Shown: positions 33,758 through 42,701, counted from the first letter of the stretch. The stretch is 64,000 nucleotides of DNA from JALORV01 sp963702595 (GCA_963702595.1 CAVPDC010000010.1:124001-188000); one strand, 5' to 3'. Numbers and translations: made by a program. Notes: generated by a model not told the origin, from the letters alone.

Positions 33758-35233
33758 CTAGCGGATGGCAGCAGCCAGGCGTCGACGGACGACCAGCAGC
33801 GGCAGCAATACGAGGACCGCATACCACGGGGTCGCGCCACCACCGCCAACATTCGAAGGCGACAGGGCCGACGACGTGGGTGCCGGCGGAGTGGCCGCCG
33901 GAGCCGCCGGCGTGCCAGTCGACGTCGTGGCCGCCATTGCCATTCCGCCGACCGCGATACGAGTGGTACCGGCACTGTGCGCAACGACCAAGTCAGCAGA
34001 CTTGCTTCCGTCCGACTGTGGCTTGAACTCGGCCTCAACCTGGCAACTCGCGTTCACTGCCAAAGCCCCCGCGGCACAGGTCGTGCCGGCGCCGAGCTTG
34101 AAGTCCTGTGCATTGGTGCCGCCAATCGCCACGGCGAAGATCGTCAGCGCGGCGTTGCCGGTGTTCGTCAACGTCGACTTGAGCGGAGTTGCTGCGGCAC
34201 CCGTGCCGGTCGAGGGGAAGCTGAGCGCCGTCGTGTCGAGCGTCGCAGCGCCCGTCGGGGTGGTTGTTGCGGGACCTGCGAGCGTCACCACGTGCGGCGA
34301 GCCGGGCGCATTCGAGGTAAAGGTCAGGTTGCCCGTGCGGCTTCCAGCGGCCGAGGGCGTGAACGTGACGTTCATCGTGCAACTGGCGCCGGCCGCGAGG
34401 TTACCGACGCAGTTGCCGGTGGCGGCGAACTCGGGTGTCGGCGTCGCCGCCGCCGCCGTGATCGAAACGGAAACCGTGCTGGTGTTGGTGATGGTCACCG
34501 GGCGTGGGGCACTCGCCATACCGACCGTCTGCGTATTGAACGTGATCGCAGTCACGCTACGCGAGATACCGGGCGTGGCGGCGGCCGCGGCCGTGCCGGT
34601 CAGGGTGATGCTCGGATTCGTGGCGGCGTTTGACTGGAGCGTGAACGTCGCAGCACGGTTGCCGGCAGCGGCCGGCGTGAACGTCGCGCCGATCGTGCAG
34701 GTACCACCCGCAGCCACGTTGACCGACGCTCCAACGCAGGTTCCGGTTGCGGTGAACTCCGCGGCGTTCGTTCCGGCCTTGGCAACTCCGGTGATCGTCA
34801 GTGCCGCGGCACCGCTGTTCGTCAGCGTGATGGTCGCCGGCGTTGCCGTCGAGTTGGTGGCAGCAATCTGCGTAGACCCGAATGACAGCGACGTGCCGGA
34901 CAAGCTGATGGCAGGAGCACCGTTACCGGCCGCAGGATTGATGATGAAAGCTGCGATGTCCGCCGCCTGTTGCGCCGACACCGTGAAGGGCGCATTCGCC
35001 AGGAACTTCATGTCGTTCTGGTTGGCGATGGCGTTCAGGATTGCCGTAGCGGTGATCCCCTTCTTCACGTTCTTTGTGTTGGTGGCCGGGTCCGGTCCAT
35101 GACAGGTGCCGGCGCCACAACTCACCGGCGAGCCGTTGGTGCTGAGGTAAAGCTGCTTACCCACTACGGCGTTCTGTGACCAGGCCGCGGATGCCGCCAC
35201 CCCGAAGATGATTCCGATCGTTGCGCGCAACAT
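33758..35233 (-). CDS. Exported heme/repeat protein C: CX4CH motif, three anchor-D-like repeats, GlyGly-CTERM-like tail
   Basis: The start at 35233 (MLRATIG) is preferred because AGGGA lies upstream and a signal peptide follows at once (cleavage near AAWSQ). A longer frame reaches 35332 with a GTG. The 491-residue product has one heme-like motif, CGAGTCH, with four rather than two residues between cysteines. About three repeats of roughly 100 residues follow, each with the pattern TxTC...xxxC-x-(I/V/M)-x-(V/A)-x-F-x-P (for example CVGNLAAGASCTMNVTFTP), as in choice-of-anchor-D/ASH-type beta domains. A Thr/Pro-rich linker leads to GGGGATPWYAVLVLLPLLVV plus RRR, a tripartite sorting signal. It is the last of three related genes. 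Confidence 0.8.
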   Translation of the reverse strand: MLRATIGIIFGVAASAAWSQNAVVGKQLYLSTNGSPVSCGAGTCHGPDPATNTKNVKKGITATAILNAIANQNDMKFLANAPFTVSAQQAADIAAFIINPAAGNGAPAISLSGTSLSFGSTQIAATNSTATPATITLTNSGAAALTITGVAKAGTNAAEFTATGTCVGASVNVAAGGTCTIGATFTPAAAGNRAATFTLQSNAATNPSITLTGTAAAAATPGISRSVTAITFNTQTVGMASAPRPVTITNTSTVSVSITAAAATPTPEFAATGNCVGNLAAGASCTMNVTFTPSAAGSRTGNLTFTSNAPGSPHVVTLAGPATTTPTGAATLDTTALSFPSTGTGAAATPLKSTLTNTGNAALTIFAVAIGGTNAQDFKLGAGTTCAAGALAVNASCQVEAEFKPQSDGSKSADLVVAHSAGTTRIAVGGMAMAATTSTGTPAAPAATPPAPTSSALSPSNVGGGGATPWYAVLVLLPLLVVRRRLAAAIR

Positions 35234-35328
35234 GATTGTTTTCCCTGTCATGGTCGTGGTCTTCCTGAGAGCTTGGCGATACATAGGCTTAAGTTCTGAT
35301 CTGAAAAGGGGCTTCGCGACGGCGCTCT

Positions 35329-37563
35329 TCACCGCTTAGCAAACCCTCTCGGACGCGCCGCGGCAGCCGACAGCAGCAGGACCGCCCAGGCCCATCCGAG
35401 GGTTCCGCCGCCACCGTCTCCACTAGCTGCGGTCGTCGTGTTGGGCGCGGGCGTTGCGGGACTCGAGGGAGCCGGACTCGCCGAACTGGGGGGCGGCGGC
35501 GGCGCTGCCGCACCCGTCGCGCCTTCCACCACGCCGTAGAGCGGGATTAGCTCACTCCCGCCCGCGTGCGTGATCGTCAGGATCGCGCTGCGGGTATTCG
35601 CGCCCGCCGCGACCGGCGCGAACGTCACATCGACGGCGCAATTGCCGGTGTTGGGTTGCAGCGGAGCACTCGCGGCGCAGGTCGTGGTCGCCACGTTGAA
35701 GTCGCCGGGGTTGAATCCGGCGGTGACAGCGGCGACGCTGCTCGACGGGAATGTCATGGCCGTGGTTCCCGTATTGGTCAGCGTGACGCGGATCGCCTGC
35801 GCCGTCTCGCCCGCCTTGGTGACCGGGAAGACAGGCCCTACCATCGCCGCGCCACCTGTCGTGTAGCGCAGGATTGGTGCGGCCGTGCCCGATCCCGTCC
35901 CCGCCAGCGCAACCGACAGCGTGTTCGGGCTGCCATTGCTGACGAACGAGAGCGTTCCCGTGCGCGCTCCCGCCGCCGATGGCTGGAAGCGCACATCCAC
36001 TTCGCAGAACGTTCCCTGGGCGATCGTTCGATTCGCTGCACACGGCGTAGTGATGCCCGCTGTGCTGAGCGGAAACTCGGCGGCCGACGTGGCCGAGGCG
36101 AGCACTGCCGGACCCGGTCCGTTGTTGGTAAAGCGGATTCGCTGAACAGTCTGCGACACCTGGTTCACCAGAACGAGGTTCTGGAAGGTGTAACTGGCGG
36201 TCGATGCCACCACCAGCGGTATCGCGGCGACACCCGTGCCGTTCAGCGTTACCGTTCCCGCTGCTCCAGCGTTGTGGTTGATCGTCAGCGTTCCGTTGGC
36301 CGCGCCCAGGGCAGTCGGCGTGAACGTGACCGCGATCGTGCAGGTCTGATTGATCGACAGCGCCGCGCAGTTGTTGGCAGTCGCGGCATACGAGCCGGTG
36401 GCCGTCACGCTCATGACGGTCAGCGTGCCGCCGGCGTCGTTGCGCACGGTGACGTTCTGCGCCGCGCTGGTCGTGCCAGTCGCCGCAGTGAACGTCAGCG
36501 AGGCCGGCGTCGAGAAGAACACCGGTGTGTTGCCCGCACCGCTGCCGCTCAACGGCACCGTCACGGTGCCTGTGGCGTTGTTGGAGGCAATCACGAGCGA
36601 GCCAACGCGCGCTCCGAGGTCGCCCGGCGTGAACGTATAGGTGATCGTGCAACTGGCAGCCGGTGCCACCGGGCCGGCGTTCGGGCAAGTCCCGCCGCGC
36701 GTGAATTCCGTCGCGTTGGCGCCGGAGGTGGTAATCGAGGTGATATCGAGCGCGAGCGTGCCTGCGTTGGTCAGCGTGATCGTTTCCGCCGCGCTGGTGG
36801 CACTCACTAGCGTGTTCGGGAACGCGACCGACGTCCGCGTCAGCGAGATCGTCGGCACCGGCGAAGCCACGGCAGCACCGACCACAGGCATTGCGATCGC
36901 AGGCACGTGCGTTTCGGCGAACGCGATGTTCAGCGTCGCAGCCCGCGCACTACCCACCGCCGTCGGCTTGAAGATGACCTGGATCGTGCAACTCGACGCC
37001 GCTGCGGGGACAGCCAGACCGTTGGCGCAGGTGCCGCCCGAGATCCGGAAGTCGGCTGCATTGGCACCGGTGATTGTCAGTGCATTGGTCGTCGCCAGCG
37101 TAAAAGGAATTGCGCTTCCAACGTCGTGCGACACGGTGACCGTCAACGGGGCGCTGTCGACGCCGACCGCCGTGCTAGGAAAGCCGAGTGCCTGCGTACT
37201 GATCTTGGCCCGCGCCGCAGGTGTTGCGCCGACGGCAGCGAGGTAAAGCTGAAGGTCGTTGAGGTCGGTCCCATTGAGGATGGCGTTGCCCCCCGAGCCG
37301 AAGATGTCTCTCATTCCGCCCAGGTTGGCGTCGATCGCGTTTTGGATCATGGCTGCCGTTTTGCCAACCTTCATCGGCAGTCCCGTCGCCGGATCGGTGT
37401 GGCACGACGCGCAGGCAGGCAGGCTCGGACGGGCCTTGACCGCGGCGGCGTTCCACCAGAGGTCACGGCCACGCGTGGCTTGCGCGTAACTGTCTGCATG
37501 CACGATGACGAGTCCCAGCCCGAGAGCCAGGCCGAACGTCACTGACTTCATGGCCTGCCACAT
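35329..37563 (-). CDS. Exported heme/repeat protein B: CXXCH motif, five anchor-D-like repeats, GlyGly-CTERM-like tail
   Basis: Starting at 37563 (AAAGGA upstream), the 744-residue protein has a signal peptide (MWQAMKSVTFGLALGLG, ending ADSYAQ). A c-type heme site CASCH lies near residue 55. Five repeats follow, each carrying a Cys pair (such as CPNAGPVAPAASCTITYTFTP and CAALSINQTCTIAVTFTP). A Pro/Ser/Ala-rich linker precedes the tail GDGGGGTLGWAWAVLLLSAAAA with terminal basic residues. The domains resemble ASPM/SPD-2/Hydin-type immunoglobulin-like folds. The heme domain suggests electron transfer or a redox role at the cell surface. The start lies one base after the stop of gene A. Confidence 0.8.
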   Translation of the reverse strand: MWQAMKSVTFGLALGLGLVIVHADSYAQATRGRDLWWNAAAVKARPSLPACASCHTDPATGLPMKVGKTAAMIQNAIDANLGGMRDIFGSGGNAILNGTDLNDLQLYLAAVGATPAARAKISTQALGFPSTAVGVDSAPLTVTVSHDVGSAIPFTLATTNALTITGANAADFRISGGTCANGLAVPAAASSCTIQVIFKPTAVGSARAATLNIAFAETHVPAIAMPVVGAAVASPVPTISLTRTSVAFPNTLVSATSAAETITLTNAGTLALDITSITTSGANATEFTRGGTCPNAGPVAPAASCTITYTFTPGDLGARVGSLVIASNNATGTVTVPLSGSGAGNTPVFFSTPASLTFTAATGTTSAAQNVTVRNDAGGTLTVMSVTATGSYAATANNCAALSINQTCTIAVTFTPTALGAANGTLTINHNAGAAGTVTLNGTGVAAIPLVVASTASYTFQNLVLVNQVSQTVQRIRFTNNGPGPAVLASATSAAEFPLSTAGITTPCAANRTIAQGTFCEVDVRFQPSAAGARTGTLSFVSNGSPNTLSVALAGTGSGTAAPILRYTTGGAAMVGPVFPVTKAGETAQAIRVTLTNTGTTAMTFPSSSVAAVTAGFNPGDFNVATTTCAASAPLQPNTGNCAVDVTFAPVAAGANTRSAILTITHAGGSELIPLYGVVEGATGAAAPPPPPSSASPAPSSPATPAPNTTTAASGDGGGGTLGWAWAVLLLSAAAARPRGFAKR

Positions 37564-37564
37564 G

Positions 37565-38377
37565 TCAGTTCCTTTCGGCACGGCGCAGGGGTACAAGACC
37601 TGCCAGCAGCAGGAGCGCTACCCAATGGAGACTCCCACCGCCGCCCGATGACGGCGCTACGGCAGCACTCGTGGCCGGCGGAGCGACCGCGACACTTCCT
37701 GCGAGGGGCACGAGAGAACTAGCCGTCGTTGTCGCGAGTCCGATGGAAGCCGTGCGCGTCAGCGAGGAGCCTGCCAACGGCGTGAAGGTGACGTTGATCG
37801 TGCAACTGCCGACGTTGGGTTGGAGAGTGGTTGCCGGGCAGCTCGACGTGGTTACGCGGAAGTCCGCCGCATCGCCGCCGGTCGCGAGAGTGACCGCGTT
37901 GTTGGTGGCGAACGTGAGTGCGGCCGTCCCGGTGTTGCGGATCGTGACCGTAGCGCTGGCCGAGGCGCCGACCGCTGTGGCGGGAAATATCGCGCCGCCC
38001 GTGGGCGAGTAGCTGATGATCGGAGCCGGACCGGCCAGGCCCGCGATGTAGGCCGCGATGTCGTTGCGGTTCGTCGTGCTCAGCAAGGCCGCAAAACTCT
38101 GCATGCCAGTCACATTGCCCTCGAGATCGGCGCCGTTCAGCGCCGCGTTCAGAGCGGCGAGCGCCTTGTCGAAGCTCATTCCAGCCGGCGCGCGCGCGGT
38201 GATGTCGCCCCGCGCCTTCGTGACCGTGTGGCAGCCGGAGCATCCATTCGAGTTCCACAGCAACTCGCCGGTATTCGAGTTGCCGGGCAGCGTCGACTGC
38301 GCCCAGACGACCGACGCCATCGTGGCCAAGGGCACGATCAGGACAAGGTTCCTCCAAACTCGAAACTTCTGGCTCAT
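37565..38377 (-). CDS. Exported heme/repeat protein A: CXXCH motif, one anchor-D-like repeat, GlyGly-CTERM-like tail
   Basis: The 270-residue product starts MSQKFRVWRNLVLIVPLATM with a signal peptide ending VVWAQ. The heme motif is CSGCH (NGCSGCHTVTK), followed by a short cytochrome c-like helical domain (FAALLSTTNRNDIAAYIAGL). One repeat unit with a Cys pair (CPATTLQPNVGSCTINVTFTP) comes next. The C-terminus SSGGGGSLHWVALLLLAGLVPLRR is the clearest GlyGly-CTERM-like signal of the three. It is the first gene of the cluster. The 165 bases upstream should contain the promoter, but none was fixed with confidence. Confidence 0.8.
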   Translation of the reverse strand: MSQKFRVWRNLVLIVPLATMASVVWAQSTLPGNSNTGELLWNSNGCSGCHTVTKARGDITARAPAGMSFDKALAALNAALNGADLEGNVTGMQSFAALLSTTNRNDIAAYIAGLAGPAPIISYSPTGGAIFPATAVGASASATVTIRNTGTAALTFATNNAVTLATGGDAADFRVTTSSCPATTLQPNVGSCTINVTFTPLAGSSLTRTASIGLATTTASSLVPLAGSVAVAPPATSAAVAPSSGGGGSLHWVALLLLAGLVPLRRAERN

Positions 38378-38542
38378 TCCCGATTCGCTCTTTGCTCGCA
38401 GGTGGCACGTACGAACGCGACGCACCGGCGCGCGTCGCCGTGCGTGAATTGTCATTGAGCGGGAATGGACTTTCGATCCGCCTTACGTCTTAGCGCCGGC
38501 GTTTCGGCACCGGCGGATCATCCGAATGCACTACCTTGCGGG

Positions 38543-39748
38543 TCAGGTCGCGAGTGCCTGAGCCAGGTCGCGCTGGATATCGCCGATTGACTCGAGCCCG
38601 ACGGCGATGCGGATCAGACCCTCACGGATGCCGGCGCGTTCGCGTGCCTCGGCGCTGATGCGCCCGTGCGTCGTGCTCGCGGGGTGGGTGATCGTCGTGC
38701 GCGTGTCCCCGAGATTGGCCGTGATCGACATCAGCCGCACCCGGTCGATCGTGGCCCAGGCGCAGGCGCGAGCCGCCGCCGGCGTGTCGCCGTGGACCTC
38801 GAAAGCCACGACAGCGCCGCCACTCGCCTGCTGCCGCGCGCAAAGTTCCGCCTGGCGATGCGATGGCAGGCCAGGATAGTGCACCCGCGCGACCTGCGGC
38901 TGCGCGGTCAGCCACTGCGCAAGTTCCAGCGCGGCGGCGCTCTGCGCGCGCAGGCGAAGCCCCAGGGTCTCGAGGCCCTTCAGCAGCACCCAGGCATTGA
39001 ATGGCGATAGGCTGGGCCCGGTCGTGCGCAGCACAGGCAGCACCTGCTCGCGTATGAACTTCTGCGAGCCCAGCACCGCGCCGCCGAGCACCCTGCCCTG
39101 CCCGTCGAGGTACTTCGTGGCGGAATGGATCACCGCGTCCACACCGAACTCGAGCGGCCGCTGCAAGACCGGGGTGCAGAAGCAGTTGTCGACGACGGTG
39201 AGCGCGCCGATCTCGCGCCCCAGCGCCGCAAACGCGGTGAGATCGACGATTTCCATCAGCGGATTCGATGGCGTTTCACAGTAGAGCAGCCGCGTCCGCG
39301 GCGTCACGGCAGCGCGCCACGAGGCGGGGTCCGTGGCGTCGACGTAGCTGACGTCAATGCCGAAGCGCACCAGCACCGTCGAGAAAAGTTGCACCGTCGC
39401 GCCGAAGACATTGGCGGCGCACACGACGTGGTCCCCGGTCTTCAGCGTGGCCAGGCAGGTCGCCATGATCGCCGCCATGCCGGAAGCAGTGGCGATGCAC
39501 TCCTCCGCACCTTCGAGCGAAGCGAGCCGCTGTTCGAACATGCGCACCGTCGGATTCGTGAAGCGCGAGTAGACGTAGCCTTCTTCCGCACCCGAGAACC
39601 GCGCCGCCGCCTGTGCCGCGCTGTCGAAGACAAAGCTGGAAGTCAGAAAGACCGCTTCGCTGTGCTCGTTGAACGGCGTGCGCATCGTCCCGGCACGCAC
39701 GGCGCGGGTGTCGAAATCAAAGTCGGGAGGTGTGATGTGATCGGCCAT
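38543..39748 (-). CDS. metZ: MetZ, O-succinylhomoserine sulfhydrylase
   Basis: A 401-residue PLP enzyme of the Cys/Met metabolism family. PLP-binding motifs are ASGMAAIMAT, the VDNCFCTPVLQRPLEFG region and the Schiff-base Lys in HSATKYLDGQGRVLGG. The N-terminal DTRAVRAG and SEAVFLTSSF point to MetZ rather than MetB. It makes homocysteine from O-succinylhomoserine and sulfide. The start codon follows directly after the T-run of an intrinsic terminator and a SAM-II riboswitch, so expression should fall when S-adenosylmethionine is plentiful. It follows purF, as in many Betaproteobacteria. Confidence 0.95.
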   Translation of the reverse strand: MADHITPPDFDFDTRAVRAGTMRTPFNEHSEAVFLTSSFVFDSAAQAAARFSGAEEGYVYSRFTNPTVRMFEQRLASLEGAEECIATASGMAAIMATCLATLKTGDHVVCAANVFGATVQLFSTVLVRFGIDVSYVDATDPASWRAAVTPRTRLLYCETPSNPLMEIVDLTAFAALGREIGALTVVDNCFCTPVLQRPLEFGVDAVIHSATKYLDGQGRVLGGAVLGSQKFIREQVLPVLRTTGPSLSPFNAWVLLKGLETLGLRLRAQSAAALELAQWLTAQPQVARVHYPGLPSHRQAELCARQQASGGAVVAFEVHGDTPAAARACAWATIDRVRLMSITANLGDTRTTITHPASTTHGRISAEARERAGIREGLIRIAVGLESIGDIQRDLAQALAT

Positions 39749-39780
39749 AAAAAAACCCGCCGGCGTCAGCGCGGCGGGTT
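39749..39780 (-). terminator. Intrinsic terminator between SAM-II aptamer and metZ
   Basis: On the minus strand AACCCGCCG and CGGCGGGTT pair around a nine-base loop and run into seven T residues (39755-39749) that abut the metZ ATG. The GGCGGG of the 3' arm is also the only plausible ribosome site, so the hairpin could act on both transcription and translation. Confidence 0.8.
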
Positions 39781-39788
39781 CTTTTGAG

Positions 39789-39846
39789 CCCCTCGCTTTA
39801 GCCGCATTTGTTAAGCGCCCGCAAGCTGAGACTTCAAATCGGCGCG
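39789..39846 (-). ncRNA. SAM-II riboswitch
   Basis: Read on the minus strand: GCGCCGATTTGAAG, then CAGCTTGCGGGCGC, then TTAACAAATGCGGCTAAAG. The pieces match the SAM-II class: stem P1 GCGCC/GGCGC, a loop with GATTTGA, the conserved GCTTGC and the pseudoknot tail with AACAAATG and GCTAAA. It lies directly ahead of a terminator and metZ, a known regulon member of this class in alpha- and betaproteobacteria. It should switch metZ off when S-adenosylmethionine is bound. Confidence 0.8.
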
Positions 39847-39854
39847 ATAAATAA

Positions 39855-39860
39855 ATTGTA
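39855..39860 (-). promoter_or_regulatory. Candidate -10 element ahead of the metZ riboswitch
   Basis: TACAAT on the minus strand, within TATACAAT, nine bases before the aptamer. No convincing -35 was found; the region where it would lie overlaps the purF stop codon. Confidence 0.4.
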
Positions 39861-39877
39861 TACGAGAACCTGGTTGC

Positions 39878-41395
39878 TCAGTCCGCCGATGCCAGGTTGA
39901 GGTTCAGCTGCGTCCGCAGTTCGATGTCAGCAGCATCGGCTGCCTGGCGACTTGCCTCCAGGCGGTCGAGGTATTCGGGCGTGACGTCGCCGGTGATGTA
40001 GACACCATCGAAGCAGCTCGCCTCGAAACTGGTGAGATGGGGCCCCAGTTCCGCGACCGACCGCTTCATCGCATCGATGTCCTGGTAGACGAGCCCATCG
40101 GCCTCGATCATGCGACGGATCTCTTCGTCGGTGCGGTCGTGCGCGATCAATTCGTTGCGCGTCGGCATGTCGATGCCGTAGACATTGGGAAAGCGCACCG
40201 GCGGCGCCGCGGAGGCGAAGATCACCTTGTTTGCTCCCGCCTCGCGTGCCATGTGCACGATCTCGCGCGATGTCGTGCCCCGGACGATCGAATCATCCAC
40301 CAGCAGCACGTTCTTGCCCTTGAACTCGGTCGGCAGTGCATTCAGCTTCTGCCGAACGCTCTTACGCCGCACGGCCTGGCCCGGCATGATGAAGGTGCGG
40401 CCCACATACCGGTTCTTGAAGAACCCCTCCCGGAACTCCAGACCGAGCTTCATCGCCAGCTGCATCGCCGCCGGCCGCGAAGTGTCCGGAATCGGCATCA
40501 CGACATCGATGTCACCAGTGCCAAACTGGCGCATGATCTTCTCCGCCAGGTGCTCGCCCATTTTCAGGCGGGACGCATACACACTGACACCATCGATAAC
40601 GGAGTCCGGTCGGGCGAAGTAGACATACTCGAAGATGCAGGGATTCAGCGAATGGCGCTCCGCGCACTGCTGGGCGTGAAAGTTGCCCTCGAGGTCGACG
40701 AACACCGCTTCACCGGGTCCGACGTCGCGCACGAACTTGAATCCAAGACCCTCCACCGCGACCGATTCGCTCGCCACCAGGTACTCGGTGCCGCTGTCGG
40801 TCTCGTTGACGCCATAGCAGAGCGGCCGGATCCCGAACGGATCACGGAACGCGACGATGCCGTGGCCGGCGATGTGGGCGACGCACGCGTAGGCGCCACG
40901 AACCCGGCGGTGCAGGCCCGCAACCGCGCGAAAGATCGTGGCCGGATCCAGCGTGTAGCTCGAGCTCTGTTCCTGCAGCTCGTGCGCCAGCACGTTGAGC
41001 AGCACTTCGGAATCCGACGTCGTGTTGATGTGGCGCCGGTCGATGCGGAACATCTCGCTCTTGAGCTGTTCCGCGTTGGTCAGGTTGCCGTTGTGGCCGA
41101 GCGTGATGCCGAAGGGCGCGTTCACATAAAACGGCTGCGCTTCTTCCGGACTGGTGGCAGAGCCGGCCGTCGGGTAACGGACGTGCGCGATGCCGGCGTT
41201 GCCAGCGAGGTTGCGCATGTTCCGGGTGCGGAAGATCTCCCGCACCATCCCGTTGCCCTTCCACATTGAAAACGTGTTGCCGGAGCCGGTGGCAATTCCC
41301 GCAGCATCCTGACCTCGGTGCTGCAGCAGTTGCAGAGAGTCATACAGCAACTGATTCACCGGGCCGGTCGCAACGACTCCGACGATCCCGCACAT
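39878..41395 (-). CDS. purF: Amidophosphoribosyltransferase
   Basis: The start at 41395 gives MCGIVGVV, exposing Cys2, the glutaminase nucleophile, after Met removal. The upstream frame extension is spurious. The 505-residue enzyme has the N-terminal Ntn glutaminase (RHINTTSDSEVLL, RDPFGIRPLCYG) and the C-terminal phosphoribosyltransferase with the PRPP loop VLLVDDSIVRGTTSREIV. It catalyses the first step of purine synthesis. The gene starts one base after the cvpA stop, the usual cvpA-purF pairing. Confidence 0.96.
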   Translation of the reverse strand: MCGIVGVVATGPVNQLLYDSLQLLQHRGQDAAGIATGSGNTFSMWKGNGMVREIFRTRNMRNLAGNAGIAHVRYPTAGSATSPEEAQPFYVNAPFGITLGHNGNLTNAEQLKSEMFRIDRRHINTTSDSEVLLNVLAHELQEQSSSYTLDPATIFRAVAGLHRRVRGAYACVAHIAGHGIVAFRDPFGIRPLCYGVNETDSGTEYLVASESVAVEGLGFKFVRDVGPGEAVFVDLEGNFHAQQCAERHSLNPCIFEYVYFARPDSVIDGVSVYASRLKMGEHLAEKIMRQFGTGDIDVVMPIPDTSRPAAMQLAMKLGLEFREGFFKNRYVGRTFIMPGQAVRRKSVRQKLNALPTEFKGKNVLLVDDSIVRGTTSREIVHMAREAGANKVIFASAAPPVRFPNVYGIDMPTRNELIAHDRTDEEIRRMIEADGLVYQDIDAMKRSVAELGPHLTSFEASCFDGVYITGDVTPEYLDRLEASRQAADAADIELRTQLNLNLASAD

Positions 41396-41396
41396 C

Positions 41397-41900
41397 TCAG
41401 TTCTCCCCTTTTGCCGCGCGTGGCACGTAACGCGCCAGGGATTCCGGCAGCAACGGCGAGGCGAATCGTACGCTTGCCTGCGCCCACGGCAATAGCGAAG
41501 ACGCCTGCCACCACGTCTGGCGCGGGGCACCGGCGGCGACGGCGACCAGCACGACAAGTCCGATGACAATCACTCCGCGCACTACACCGAACAGGCCGCC
41601 CAGCATTCGATCTTCGATGGAGAGCTTCGCCGCGCTGAGCGCCGCACGCAGCAATGCAGCCACCAGCGCTGCGCCGAGCAAAGTTCCGACCACGATCACG
41701 AGGCCCGCGAGCGCCGTCCGAGCGCCGAGAGGCAACTCCAATGGCAACCAGTTCCCGATCGGCGCCGCGAACTGAAGTGCCAGCAGCACACCGACGATCC
41801 ACCCGGCGAGAGCGAACATCTCGCGCACAACACCGCGCACGACCCCAAGCAACACCGACAGGGCGAGCGTTAAAACGATGGCCCAGTCGATCGGTGTCAT
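41397..41900 (-). CDS. cvpA: CvpA family membrane protein
   Basis: A 167-residue protein from MTPIDWAIVLTLALSVLLGVVRG, the CvpA signature, with four membrane segments (about 5-22, 28-45, 62-85 and 100-122) and GLFGVVRGVIVIGL. CvpA is linked to colicin V production and envelope homeostasis; its biochemical role is unclear. It lies four bases after dedD and one base before purF in the conserved folC-dedD-cvpA-purF cluster. Confidence 0.92.
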   Translation of the reverse strand: MTPIDWAIVLTLALSVLLGVVRGVVREMFALAGWIVGVLLALQFAAPIGNWLPLELPLGARTALAGLVIVVGTLLGAALVAALLRAALSAAKLSIEDRMLGGLFGVVRGVIVIGLVVLVAVAAGAPRQTWWQASSLLPWAQASVRFASPLLPESLARYVPRAAKGEN

Positions 41901-41904
41901 CCGC

Positions 41905-42681
41905 CTAGGGCGTAACGATGTTGGCGCTGATGCCGAGCGACTTGAGCCGGGTACGCACCCGCTCGGCCTCTTCGCGCGTCGCGTAGGGTCCGACCCGCAC
42001 CCGGTAGCGCAAGCCCTCGGCCGTCTGGACGCCTTCCGTGTAGGGCGGAAGACCCGCCTTCTTGAGCCGCTCCGACAGGTCCCGGGCCGCGGCTTCGCTC
42101 GATGTCGCTGCCGCCTGAACGGCGAACTTCCCGCCCTTGGTTGGCGCAGGAATGACCTCAGCGGCCTTGCCTTCAAGCGCAGCGCGGGCCTGTTGCTCCT
42201 CGGACGTCGCGGGCGGTGCCGGGCGTGCCGTGTCCTTCTTGGCCGAATCCGTTGACTCTTTCTTTGCGGCCTCCGCCGGCCCTTTCTTCGCGGCCACGGG
42301 AGCCGCTGCGGCATCGGCAGCAGGCAAGTTGGCCGCCGGTGCCGCAGGTGCCGCATCGGGCGGCGGCAATGGGACGTTCTCCGGCGCCGGCACCGGCGGC
42401 AGGGTTAGTCGCGGCGAAAACTTGGATTTCTCGCTGGGGATGTCGATCGGAATGTTGTCCGGCACCTGCTTGGGCTCGGGATCGAGCACCATCGGCACGA
42501 CGATGATCACCAGCAGCAGCAGTGCGGCCGCGCCAATCAGACGGCGTCGCGCCCGCGTGCGCAACGTCGCGGCGGGATCCGCGCGCGTGCCCGGGTCGTC
42601 ATCGCCGGTGGCGGAACGGGAGGAGCGGGGCGGAGCGGCGTCATCAGCCTTGGGTTTACGACGCCAAAAAGCCAAAGACAT
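41905..42681 (-). CDS. dedD: DedD-like SPOR-domain cell-division protein
   Basis: The start at 42681 has GGAG five bases upstream and gives MSLAFWRRKPK. The 258-residue protein has a short cytoplasmic N-terminus, one membrane segment (about 49-65, GAAALLLLVIIVVPMVL), a long Pro/Ala/Lys-rich periplasmic linker and a C-terminal SPOR domain (GGKFAVQAAATSSEAAARDL ... YRVRVGPYATREEAERVR). SPOR domains bind denuded septal peptidoglycan. Position between folC and cvpA equals that of dedD in E. coli. Confidence 0.9.
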   Translation of the reverse strand: MSLAFWRRKPKADDAAPPRSSRSATGDDDPGTRADPAATLRTRARRRLIGAAALLLLVIIVVPMVLDPEPKQVPDNIPIDIPSEKSKFSPRLTLPPVPAPENVPLPPPDAAPAAPAANLPAADAAAAPVAAKKGPAEAAKKESTDSAKKDTARPAPPATSEEQQARAALEGKAAEVIPAPTKGGKFAVQAAATSSEAAARDLSERLKKAGLPPYTEGVQTAEGLRYRVRVGPYATREEAERVRTRLKSLGISANIVTP

Positions 42682-42701
42682 CCGCGCTCCAGTTGTGGTC
42701 C

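Noticed and set aside
35234..35332. GTG start at 35332 for the third triad protein, overlapping the preceding stop
   Set aside because: Although it would give a four-base overlap, it places 33 polar residues ahead of the signal peptide; the ATG at 35233 has a ribosome site.
35566..37246. Long plus-strand frames opposite the heme/repeat genes
   Set aside because: Complement of repetitive Thr/Ala/Gly-rich coding sequence; the minus-strand genes have signal peptides, heme motifs and tails.
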